Assembly (NCBI RefSeq): GCF_910591885.1
Contig: NC_063279.1
Coordinates: 682,001-746,000, forward strand
DNA length: 64,000 bases
From: Bombus terrestris
Taxonomy: Eukaryota > Arthropoda > Insecta > Hymenoptera > Apidae
Direction: 5' to 3'
This document shows, piece after piece, positions 53,101-62,955 of the stretch. A program made the translations under genes and the position numbers. Within the stretch, counting starts at the first letter, position 1. The number at the start of each line of letters is the position of its first letter. Below the pieces are notes generated by a model. It did not search any database. It saw nothing but the letters and a program-made list of their open reading frames with translations, and was not told the DNA's origin.

Positions 53101-53660
53101 CGCATTTCATCGGTTGCCCGGGTGTGCTCAACACTGGCATGTTCTGCGTGGTATTGTTGTACAGCACCGTCGGTTTCTTCGGCTACTGGCGGTACGGCGA
53201 GCAAACGAAAGCCTCGATCACTCTGAACCCAAAGCAAGACGAGGTTCTGGCCCAATCGGCCAAGTTAATGATCGCTGTTGCCATCTTTCTCACCTACGGT
53301 CTCCAATTCTACGTTCCGATGGAAATTATCTGGAAGAACCTGAAACAATATTTCAGCTCGAGGAAACTGCTCGGCGAATACCTAGTCCGTATGCTGATGG
53401 TGATCTTCACGGTCGGCGTGGCGATCGCTATTCCAAACCTAGGTCCGTTTATCTCTTTGGTAGGCGCTGTGTGCCTATCCACTCTGGGTTTGATGTTCCC
53501 CTCTGTGATCGAACTGGTCACCGTGTGGGAACAAGAGAACGGTTTAGGGGCGTGCTACTGGAGGCTCTGGAAGAACGTAGCTATCATCCTGTTCGGCGTG
53601 TTGGGTTTCATAACCGGAACCTACGTCAGCATCCAGGAGATCATCGAAGAGGACAAATGA
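22487..53660 (+). CDS. SLC36-type proton-coupled amino-acid transporter, five coding exons
   Basis: Exons are 22487-22540, 43697-43782, 50851-51258, 51616-51976 and 53067-53660, all GT-AG, giving 500 residues, normal for the family. The first exon encodes MSHKMLSQGAPVHGGSSQ. A polar cytosolic N-terminus runs to YNPFEHRKLAHPTSDLDTL (about 79-97). The transporter core begins with KGSLGTGILAMPMAF (102-116), the hallmark of PAT/SLC36 proteins, and continues through about 11 membrane segments (FALEGIGVVMSLENNM, then GFFGYWRYGEQTKASITLNP). The family carries small amino acids with protons across plasma or lysosomal membranes; in flies the relative pathetic promotes TORC1-driven growth. It is pathetic/CG1139/CG13384-like, but which fly gene is orthologous is not decided. 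Introns of 21.2 and 7.1 kb contrast with 80-350 base introns in neighbouring genes. A second first exon is proposed at 41755. Confidence 0.95.
23485..23536 (+). repeat. CT-rich TTTCTC microsatellite
   Basis: Repeated TTTCTCT units form a pyrimidine tract about 50 bases long in intron 1 of the transporter gene. Confidence 0.85.
23956..23990. repeat. Two tandem small palindromes
   Basis: TCTGTAAAAACAGA (23956-23969) and TCTGTTAAAACAGA (23977-23990) are near-copies, each able to fold on itself, spaced 21 bases apart. They resemble a dimeric binding site or a short diverged duplication. Confidence 0.6.
30561..31275. mobile_element. Possible retroelement or dispersed-repeat relic
   Basis: Composition changes abruptly from the CGA-rich intron to mixed sequence with frequent CCTCC, CCTAAC and AACCAA words. 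It contains paired words such as CAATGTCGCCCATG with CACATTG and CATTGGTCATAACCAATCGG. A TGTTGAAAATAT start near 31158 and an ATTATTACA end near 31275 are LTR-like. No target-site duplication and no reverse-transcriptase or integrase frame was found. A non-coding unique segment is the alternative. Confidence 0.25.
33780..34060. promoter_or_regulatory. CpG-dense patch in intron 1
   Basis: CG dinucleotides are packed at very high density (for example GCGGCGCGCGCGTCAG near 33877) in a stretch of about 250 bases, above the already CpG-rich intron. It could be an internal promoter or enhancer of the transporter gene. No core promoter motif or first exon was identified. Confidence 0.3.
40721..40753 (+). 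repeat. GA microsatellite
   Basis: About 15 AG units lie 1.0 kb upstream of the candidate alternative first exon. In flies, GAGAG runs are bound by GAGA factor and CLAMP at promoters; use in this insect is an inference. Confidence 0.9.
40754..41754 (+). promoter_or_regulatory. Candidate alternative promoter and 5' UTR of the transporter gene
   Basis: GC- and CpG-rich DNA between the GA run and the alternative start codon at 41755. The composition resembles the region upstream of the main first exon. An in-frame TGA (41749-41751) marks the end of non-coding leader sequence. The transcription start is unknown. Confidence 0.4.
41755..41832 (+). CDS. Candidate alternative first coding exon with myristoylation motif
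   Basis: The ATG opens 26 codons beginning MGNTDSVHDVEMSSLSS and ending SYIR at a GTGAAT donor. The exon ends in phase 0, exactly what the shared second exon at 43697 needs, so it would give a 508-residue transporter isoform with a different N-terminus. The MGNTDS start fits the N-myristoylation rule (Gly2, Ser6), whereas the main isoform starts MSHK. An in-frame stop precedes it. No transcript evidence is available; phase agreement alone would occur one time in three by chance. Confidence 0.5.
44034..44126 (+). repeat. TA and TTTA microsatellites
   Basis: A TATA/CATA run passes into about 15 TTTA/TTCA units. This is simple slippage sequence in intron 2. Confidence 0.9.
44460..44519 (+). repeat. 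Poly-pyrimidine tract, T runs broken by single C
   Basis: About 60 bases of T with regularly spaced single C residues lie in intron 2. No adjoining coding exon was found, so it need not be a splice tract. Confidence 0.9.
47373..47535 (+). repeat. ACT trinucleotide microsatellite
   Basis: About 50 ACT/TAC units with occasional ACC, GCT and ATT changes run for 160 bases. No open frame reads through it as part of a gene. Confidence 0.95.
47542..47569 (+). other. Hairpin directly after the ACT repeat
   Basis: CGGAGCTTTCT pairs with AGAAAGCTTCG across a 6-base loop, an 11-base stem with one G-U pair. It begins about 6 bases after the triplet run. Confidence 0.5.
51259..51615 (+). other. Third intron of the transporter gene
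   Basis: A 357-base GT-AG intron ending in a good pyrimidine tract and TTTTTTCAG. Nothing else was recognised. Confidence 0.85.
51977..53066 (+). other. Fourth intron of the transporter gene
   Basis: A 1.09-kb GT-AG intron with a CT-rich tract near 52060-52110 and a GATCGC repeat near 52520-52540. No embedded gene was recognised. Confidence 0.8.
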
Positions 53661-54575
53661 AGCGCCGGGTTCGAAGGAGCTGCGGTGCGACGGAATAATC
53701 GCTCAGCGCGTACCACAGATGCCGGCGTGTCGTTGGACACCTTCCGCGCTCTCGTCGAGCGAACTCGTCGTCCGACCAGAGGAACGACGATCACGACCAC
53801 CGGGAGGGTGGGTGATGCTGCCGCAGCTGGATCATCCAGCGAAAGGTCATGCGAGCGTGCGAGCTCTCGACTCGTAGCTTCGTCTCGCTCCTTTTCTATG
53901 TTTCACTTCACGCTATTGATAGCACGACGGCTGTATCGACGACGAAGACGTTATCCGTTAGATAGGATCCATCGTCGATCCTCGGATCTTTTTTCTCTCT
54001 GTTTCTTATTTCTTTGCTGTAATCGCGCGCGTGTACCGTACCTAGATACTAAGAGGAGTTTGCGTATCGAATTTCTATACGAAAAATTACTTGTGCCTAT
54101 TTTTTTGGATCTCTACTTTTCCTTCCTTCCTTTTCTCTCCTTTTTTTCTTTTTTGCTCTTTTGCTATTTTCACGAAAACTCAGTTCCTTCCAAGGAACGA
54201 CAAAAAAGTAAATTCCGTCTATCTCGTTCTCTGCTAATTGTAATTTCAAATATACAAAGCAATATGCGAAGAGTAGAGATACGCAAATTTCTTTCACGCG
54301 CAAAGCAATGTTAATTAAGCAAAGAGAATCCTCACCACTGCTTCGCCACTTTCCATGCGACCCGCGTAACCGATGTACAACGCGTACGACATAAGCGCGT
54401 GGCTAGATATCACAGAAAATTCGATCGATCTTCGGCGATTTACGTCAGAATCGTCGCTACTGACGTCGGGCTGTACAACACCGTACGCCAAGTGTACGGT
54501 AAGGATCATTGATGCGGTATGTTGACCTTTACGTAGGCGGTTTGATATGTTCTATTACGCGAACATAACTCTGCG

Positions 54576-54581
54576 AATAAA
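54576..54581 (+). terminator. Candidate poly(A) signal of the transporter gene
   Basis: AATAAA lies about 0.92 kb after the stop codon. It is the first canonical hexamer seen downstream on this strand. Confidence 0.4.
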
Positions 54582-55349
54582 TGAAATTTTCATATTATAT
54601 CTTTCAAATTGTCAAATTCTCAGTTTCGACTTTCGGCTTCTTCGATCTTTCGTCTCCTATCCTTCAAACTTCTGAATTTCGAAATTTTCGCAAATTAAAA
54701 TTAAATTAAATTGGCAAATTTCTCAAATTTTCAAAAACTTATTTCACATCGTGCGACATCAATGATTTTTACCGGGCATTCCTATACATTCGAGCGATTA
54801 ACCGAGCAAAGTCGATAGCACAACGTGGCTCGGAGTACCCGGATCCACGAGATCGTGGATTCCACGACACGCGGGATCCGTGAGAATTATTGAAACGAGT
54901 ATCATCAAGTACGTGGATAGAGGCGCCCATTTTCCTCTCCCCATTTCTCTTCTCCCCCCCTTTCTCTCTCTTTCTTTTTCTCTTTTATTATTTATTCGCG
55001 TTGCGTCGATCGTGCGCACGACGAAGCTTTACCATCGACTTGACACAACTGCGGGACGGTTTCTTTTTGTCGTTTTTAGTAGCTTACGCGCGTATTATGT
55101 ACGAGTATAGATACGTAAATTATACTTGAGCGTCGTTTTTACCTATGAACAAGGACCGTTCGCGTTTTATATTTCTTTTCTTTTTTCTTTCGCATTAACG
55201 TGCGTTCGTTCGTTCAATTTCATCGTGACAAAAGAGCAGTCTGTGAGATAAAGAGGTTTCCGAGGCCGATCATCGATCGAAACTATTTTACAGCTGATAA
55301 TGAGAAATTATCTTCTTATCGTAGAGCTTGCTAATCACATTCAAAAATC

Positions 55350-55498
55350 AGAACAGAACACAACGGAACACAACAGAGCACAACAGAACAAAACGGAACA
55401 GAGCAGAACAGACCAGAAAAGAAAAAAAAAGAAAAGAACAGAACAGAATAAAACGGAACAGAGCAAAACGGACCAGAACACAACAGAACACAACAGAA
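55350..55498 (+). repeat. Pentanucleotide AACAG/AACGG minisatellite
   Basis: About 29 units of five bases (ACAGA, ACAAC, ACGGA and similar) are interrupted by a short A-rich stretch in the middle. The open frames across it are products of the repeat. Confidence 0.9.
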
Positions 55499-58400
55499 TC
55501 GGTTATTATCGATCATTGACAATTTTTAATACACGAAGATAATAAATCATTGAACCGAAATAGAAGATTGATCGATTTAACACCGCCGGAAATCGCCAAT
55601 CTGTTCCTAGTGCACATTGCACAAAAAGAGACGAAAGAAAACGTACAAAAAGTGTTTATCGATTAAGCGTAAGAAACGTAATGGCACGTAGGTGTGATAA
55701 TATCGCGACATGCACGCTTGCTAGTTTGTAAGAAGTTTAGCGAGAAACGCTAATTTAACTAATCGAAACGCCCATTTCGATCACCAAGGCGAATTCGCAA
55801 CAAATATGCCGAACAGACGCGTATAATCGATTTGTCGAATCGTGTCACGGTCTTATAGAATATCTTCGACGACGCAAATCTCGTGAAAATCTGAAAAAAG
55901 ATCGTTCGTTCTATCGTCAAATCGTCAGAGAGAGGACGAATACTTCGCAGGACAATAAAAGTGAACTTTTTTATTAACGACAAATGAAAATGATAATCTT
56001 TTCGAAGAATAGTACAAAGACTAAACAGAACGCGTAACAATCCGTTTCTCACTCTCGTTTCCGTATTCGACTCGAAATTAATTCGTAGAATTTTTGGATC
56101 GTTCGTCGTTTAAATCTGAGATCTGTGATTGCGCGGTCCACTCGAAGAGCGAGGGATCTCGACGAAATTAAAACCGCCAATTTCGACCTTCGTTTCGGCT
56201 TTATATTTTCTCGAAGAGCTATTTTTATTCAAAGAGTAATACGCTTCGTGATACGTGTCGCACAGCGACAGATCGCCAGGGCACGATCGTTCATCGTTTC
56301 GACTATTTTCGATCGGCGTCCGCGCCATTTTCGTCCTTCGTACTTCGAAGGCACGCGATACTGTCTTTTTAGTGCCTTGATTCTTTCGCCTCGCGGAAAT
56401 CGTAGGATGTAAGACTGGATTTTGTGCAGAATGTGTAACGAAAGTTGTTATAGATTAATATCGCTGCGAGTAAATTTGTTTTACTTACAGTGGCAAGCTT
56501 ATTAGACCGTGACAACTTTAGCGATGTATTCTGCGCGTTAAACGAGAATCTAAATCTCGTCGTGTTCTGTTTCGATCTTGGAACGATTTAAGTGATTCTT
56601 CAACCGCAACGATGTATTTTATACGAGAAGAAACGACGTAGAAACACACAATTCATCGAGAATACAATAACCAATGCACGGTAGTTATTGCCATTTTCGG
56701 AAAAATGTTCGTATCTGGTGTACGCGTTTCATTCGGAACAGGGTAGAAACGTACTGTCCCTTTTACTTTTTCCAGCCACGGAAAACCGCTGAATTTTGCC
56801 AAACTTTGTCCATGTTTCGTCATTTTCTGTACTCTTCCATTCTTTTTCCATCCAGAGTCTTTGTTGTCTTTTTTCCTTTTTTTTTTTTTTTTTTTTTTTT
56901 TTGTTTCTATACATATGCGTGTACGTATGATATTTTGTACACGATAGCACACGAGAATAGTTCGGGGTAGTTGTACCATAACTTTAAAGCCAAGAAAATT
57001 CTGTCGTAACGAGGACTCCATAGACTCTAGGTAGGATCGTGATTTATGCAACGTATTTAAGAGACGAAAAATTACAGACACGTATAGATATACCGTTCCG
57101 CCGCTTTTTTTACCTCGGACTTCCATGATGAATCGCGCGTCTTTGTGGCAATGGTTGCCGCGCAGAGGATGTCGTTTCACGTGCACGCGTGTTTCGTGCA
57201 TGCCGTCAATTTTTGTCGGTCATTGTACCAAACGATGTTATGAATATTTAATACACAACGATTTGCAAAAGAATACAGTGTTACTTTGTATCCAGTATCT
57301 TTCGTACTTCCTTTCATTCCTCGACGATTCTATTGTTGAATAAAGGAAACATTCGATTTCTGCCTAAGATTATTTATCTAAACGTTTGATTTATATTCGA
57401 TACGATACGCCATGCGTATCTTCCCTTTGTATTGTATTTATATTGCATTTTTCGGTATTATTACATATGCAAACGAACTACGCTATTCTAAAAGTATGGT
57501 AATCGTAATAGATCATAGATCAAGTACCTGAAATAAAATTTATACGGTGCTACTAATTAAATAGAAAGTTTCTCGGCAAGAAGATATATTTCGTCGTATT
57601 AATTTCATCCCAAGGTGAATATACAGTACCAAGGGAAAAAACAGAACTAAGAGTAACGTTATCATTCGTGAAAGTTTCCATGGTGATTGATTGTTGTCGT
57701 TATTGTGTAAAACGTACGTTCTTGTTCCGCGCATTTGCGTCATTACAAGGTAGTATCACACCTGTAACAGGAAGCATTAAAATTGATAACGTTAATCATT
57801 CTCAGGATGTAAAAATACCGTTCAAATAACATGTAATTCTAGTTAACTCGTATGTCTGGAAAATTCCTTCGGAGTACAAAAGGAGATAATTGAAAAAATT
57901 GAATAGGAGATACGAGCAGTTTTCCGCTATTAGTAATTCTTGTTCCACGTACCCTATGTTTCGCGATAATTCCTGTTATCGTTTTATATAATAATTTAAT
58001 AACTTTTATACCTTCTTTTAAAGAGAGAGAGAGAGAGGGGGGTGTGAGACCGATCAATTACGAAAGCTACAATAATAAATCAATTCCACTTTTTACTATC
58101 GCTTAAACATTCATTTGGATATACATACACTAAGAAACCAAGCCAAGTTTTCTTTTCTTATTCCTCAAACCAAAATTAAAAATATATTGTTGCATCGGGT
58201 TATTGTAACGAGGCTTTTTAACATACTTATTCAAAAATATTTACGTACATAAACTTTATTTAGAAAAAAAGGAACGATATCTATATCTTCAAATTTCTAT
58301 TCCAAATCCATTTACGACAAAACCAATAAATGTAGCGTATTTTTTATAAAGCGTTAAATAAAATTTAAAAAGAACCAATGTTTTATATTTCCAACTAGCT

Positions 58401-59129
58401 GTAATATTTTAGTTTTAATTCATATTACTGTACATTGACAACTGTTTAAAAAGCGGAAACTATCGTTCGAACGCACATAGAAACTCGACTTAAAGATCGT
58501 CTTTGAGGCGTGAGGGGAACAAAATGGCTAAAGTGACAACAATAGTCTTGCGTTATTAAGTGACAGAATGCCATACAACTTGAATATTATCAAATAGAAA
58601 CATTAATTATTCGTTTGAGATATATTCAGTGCATATTGATAGCTCGGCTTTACATGGTTCAGGGAACGTAACCATGTTAAACGACGTACCAAAGAGATTA
58701 TCACGAAGCTCTGAAACAACCGAGGTATGTTCAAAAAACAGTCCTAGGTATAGATAAATTAACAAATCACTGGTCAAGGTTCGTAAAAAGGAGACAAACA
58801 AGCTAATCGACTTTATTTATTTATTTACAATGCATCCTTATCACTGTATATATCAATAATGGAGCATGCGATATTGCTTCCTAGTACTTTCTACTATATG
58901 CTTTACGTTTAGTAATATCCGATTTATTTTCAAATTTTAATCTTCATCTTTTAATATGCCTCGATAACATCTTCATTTACATATTTCTTTATTTATCTCT
59001 GGTTTAAATACTTTAATCTAAAAATTATAACCGGGCATCTCTCTCTCTGCTGGTAGCCCTCTGTCGGAAATTAGCTCTACCAGTAACCGCGTACTAAACG
59101 GAGAGCGGGAAAATACGACTTAATAAAGA

Positions 59130-61888
59130 ATGAAATTCGATCGAAAATGCATTGCAAAATATTTTCAGGCCGATGTTCGCGAAGATGAAGAACAGACGAA
59201 AAGATTTCAAGATATTATCGACTTACTTCTCGCAGCAGGCTATTTTCGAGCCAGAATAAAAGGATTATCGAATTTTGATAAAGTACGTATGAAATGAATT
59301 CCCTTCGACTGTTGTAAAGAACATACTAAGACCAACAAATATTATCCTAACATTTAGGTAATTGGCGGAATGACGTGGTGTATAGAGTCGTGTAACTTCG
59401 ATGTGGATATCGATTTATTGTTTCGAGAAAATCTTACTATAGGCCAAAAAATGTAAGTAAACTTATAAAACATTTGAAATATTCAATGTCTTATATATTT
59501 TATATTACAGTTCATTGACTGAAAAAATTGTAGCTATGCTACCCAAAATGAACTGTCCATATCGCATAGAACCACATCAAATTCAGGGCTTAGATTGCAT
59601 TCATATCTTCCCTGTTATTCAGGTGACTAATTCGTTTTCTCGAATTTCAGCTTTTAATTTTTTCACATTATTTTAATAACCGACGACAAATTTTAGTGGT
59701 TGGTTAAACGTTCGATGGAAACGCGAGAAGAAACGGCAGATTTTGTACGATCGTTTGCTTTAAGTCAATTTCACAAAAAGCATTCCTTCGTTGAAGATTC
59801 GTCTATAGCACAAACCGGCAAAGAAAATTTAATAAAAAGTATTCGCTTGATTAAAGTAAGATATATTATTTTCGAATTTTTATTTAGGCCGGATATTTAT
59901 AATCTAAATAATCGGAGATACGATCTTTTCATAGAAATCGTACGAACCTCGACGTCTTTTTAAGCATAAAGATGATGTTAAAAGAGAAGAATCTACTAAA
60001 TTTCTTGGTACTGTTCTGGAGTACGAAGCACCTTTGTATTCTATAAAAATTGCTTCTCCGTCCGCTGAAATTGCTTCGACAGATGTCAAAGAAAATGAAA
60101 ATAAAGAGGAGCTAAAGGAAAAGGTAAACCGTTTTGAAATAACGTTCTTTCGAATAAGTGTTTAACGAAGACTGGATCAAATTTGTTTTCATAGGAAAAT
60201 ACAGATCAGTTAGCTGGGAACCTAGCCGCTATAGAAGAAAGTTCAGTGAGTAATTGTATCATTATGATCGGTACGATAGACACTCATTATTTGTGATTCA
60301 TACAGGCTCGTTTAAGCGTAGTAGCCGTAGGTAATATCGTTGGTATCCAAGCCCAAGAGATTGCCAAAGTAACTGAAAAATATGCGACCATGTCGATTTC
60401 CCAACCTGAGGTAAATCTTTTCCAATTTTAAATTTAAACAATACACAATATTCATTACAGACCTAAGTAATTAAATCACCTTCTGTATATACAAATAACC
60501 ACAGGAATCTAGTGGCACGAATTCTTCAGCAGCTTTGACTGCATTAGAGAATCAAAGAGCTGCGCTTCAGAATCGTGTTCGTAAATTAACGAAAGAGAAA
60601 GATGCTTTATCCGCTAAGCATTTAGAATTAATTGAAAAACTGAACGAGTCTCGTACAAAGCGGCAAGCTATCGAGCGCTCATTAAAGAAAGCAGAGGAAA
60701 TGGATATCAATGAAAACGATAGGCACTTATCTTCTTATTATACTTTTACGGTTTTATATCTTTATAATCGCTAAGCAACTTTTGAATAAAAACGAAATGT
60801 TATTTGTTTAGTATCTACAAACGATTGGAAGAACTTCTTTTAGTTCACGATGGTTTGAAGGAGCAAGAACATAATTTCCGAGAACAATGCAAATCCGATT
60901 TAAATCTCTTGAAAGGTAAGTTACAAGAAATCGAAAATGGTACATCGGAAGAGGAGGAAGATCGCTTAAAGGAGTACGAGCAGCAAAAGGAAGCGCTCGC
61001 TAAAGTCAGATTGCAGTTAGCTAAAAAGAATAGAGCTATTGCATCCCTAACCAGACAATTGGACGATGTTCCCGGTCGTTCGGAACTTACGCAATATCAA
61101 AGACGATTTATGGAACTTTATAATCAAGGTTTGCCAATTTATTTTTATACATCGGCATTCGCTTACTCATCGCGTGCACCAAATATTCTCTCATCGTCGT
61201 TAATTTTCAGTTTCGGCAAAACATAAAGAAACAAAACAATATTACACATTGTACAATACTCTGGACGATACAAAAGTTTATTTAAGCAAGGAATTATCAC
61301 TACTAAATTCGATCCAAGATAATTATAATGAGTAAGTAATTGGTAAACTTTATATTTACACATGTTATGCATCGATAACGGTTGTTTGTTGCATTTCTCT
61401 TTTTTTTTTTTTTTTGCCCCCACTGTGTTCACCAGAGCAATGGCATCAACAAGCGGTAAAGAGCAATTTCTTAAACAATTCGATGAGATCGTCGCAGGCG
61501 TAAAACGCAATAAGGCGAAGGTGAAACATATATTTTCTACAGTAATTTTTACAATTTATTCCGTAAAACTTGCGTTTCAAAAATTATAAGTATTGTCGCA
61601 GCAAATGAGTATATCTCTATATAAACTATTCGACTTAAAAATCGGTCTTTAAAATCTAATTCTAAGTTGGCAATAAAATACAAGAAGCTTTGCTATATTC
61701 TAATAACACGATCGTGTCTCATGTAGGTGGAGAAACGATGTGCTGACGAAAAAAATAGGAGGGATGCACTTAGCCGGCAACTGGTCACTCTGATAGAACA
61801 ACAACGCAAATACGTCGCTGCGGTCAGACAACTCACTATTGAATGTCGTAAAAATGAGGCCTTGCTCGCGCAACTGCGGGGTCCGTAG
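59130..61888 (+). CDS. CCDC93: Coiled-coil domain-containing protein 93, twelve exons
   Basis: Exons are 59130-59282, 59358-59452, 59511-59622, 59697-59855, 59935-60123, 60195-60245, 60306-60410, 60505-60722, 60812-61128, 61211-61331, 61436-61520 and 61727-61888, giving 588 residues (human 631). CCDC93 joins CCDC22 and COMMD proteins in the CCC part of the Commander complex, which recycles endosomal cargo. The N-terminal domain matches strongly: LLLAAGYFRARIKGLSNFDK, GGMTWCIESCNFDVDIDLLF and IEPHQIQGLDCIHIFPV. The C-terminal half is coiled coil, with YNTLDDTKVYL and SLLNSIQDNY. The start ATG follows an in-frame TAA (59124-59126) and reads MKFDRKCIAKYFQ. However, TATTTTCAG just before the conserved ADVREDEEQ could be an acceptor for an unseen first exon. 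The intron after 60722 begins GC, not GT. Confidence 0.92.
60723..60811 (+). other. Apparent GC-AG intron in CCDC93
   Basis: The reading frame of exon 8 must end in phase 2 to join IYKRLEELLLVHDG in exon 9. The only placement that fits is AG|GCACTT at 60722/60723, ending at a normal TTGTTTAG acceptor, 89 bases long. No usable GT donor was found nearby. Confidence 0.55.
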
Positions 61889-62955
61889 ATACAGATTTCA
61901 TTTCCGCTTATCTAAAAGCATATCGGATCCTCGTATTTTTGCCTCACGATTTTTTTATTTCGTTATTAATATGATGCTGAAATTGTGTCGAAGGAATGGA
62001 TACGTCATGCGAATAGTACAATAGTTAAGTCTCAACATTGAGAGCAAGACTGCGAGGAGCAAGCGAGGTAGCGGTGGCTTCTATTTATATTCACGCCATG
62101 TACATACCATTAATACATATCAAATTCCTGTTATTTTAGATACATATTCGAAAGGGTAATTCGCTGTTACGGAGGCTTTTAAATGAAACCATTCCTTCGC
62201 TCCGTGTAATATTAATCTTATGAGAAAGAATATATATGAACTCACTAGAATGTGGTTTTCCGTTCACCTCCCGCGTGTTATTCTTATACATATATCAATC
62301 TTTATCGAGACAGTAGCCAATGATGTATCTGATATATCGATAAATTCGATTCAAAAAATGTATTTGCGCGATTATGAAGCTGAAGTCGTAATTAAACGAA
62401 AAAATTCGTAGCATTGTAGATACCACAGTCATATGTAGTCGTACAATTTAAAATAGTAAAACGTCAAAGTCACATGACGTACGTGTACGGCAAAGAGTAT
62501 AGATGATTACGATATATAATATATATACACCTTGGAACAATAATTTTAGTCCAATAATAGATAGCTACTTACTGTTTTCTTTTTCACGTTTGGCAAGTCG
62601 GTGTTTTCCTCGTTACGCCGCCAGAGCCCTCTTCATTCGTTACTTTATATTGGCTATCGCCATTGTTCCTTTCACAGTGCTTATGTGTTCACGTGTTTTC
62701 TTGGTCTGGCCGAAGATCTATCGTAGCCATTATCGGCGTACGGTGATCAGTGATCAGCGATCTTTTTCTTAACGTCTTTTTTTAGAATGTATCATATATT
62801 CAGCGTAATACTCTGGAATAGACACGTAATATGACAATCGCGTCGGGTGCAAAAACTATCCTTTTAAACTCCTGTTCATTTTAAATTGAAGAAACATGTG
62901 CTATCTACGCGGTGGCTATTAATGTGATTTATGTGAAAGAAATATTGCGTGTAAC
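61889..62955. other. CCDC93 3' end and phosphorylase kinase 5' region
   Basis: Short AT-rich DNA between two same-strand genes. A GC-richer part at about 62590-62770 may be the promoter or 5' UTR of the kinase gene. The open frame at 62503-62772 is hydrophobic but lacks support. An ATTAAA near 62389 could serve CCDC93. Confidence 0.5.

Larger units (their letters stand above)
53661..59129. other. Transporter 3' UTR and intergenic DNA before CCDC93
   Basis: The probable 3' UTR starts at 53661; the first clear AATAAA is at 54576-54581. The rest is CpG-rich to about 57 kb, then AT-rich, with a pentanucleotide repeat, a poly-T run (56877-56902) and a GA run (58021-58037). Open frames here lack splice or family support. 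Confidence 0.6.

Noticed and set aside
55300..55542. Open frames over the pentanucleotide repeat
   Set aside because: All frames are products of the AACAG repeat, with no gene features.
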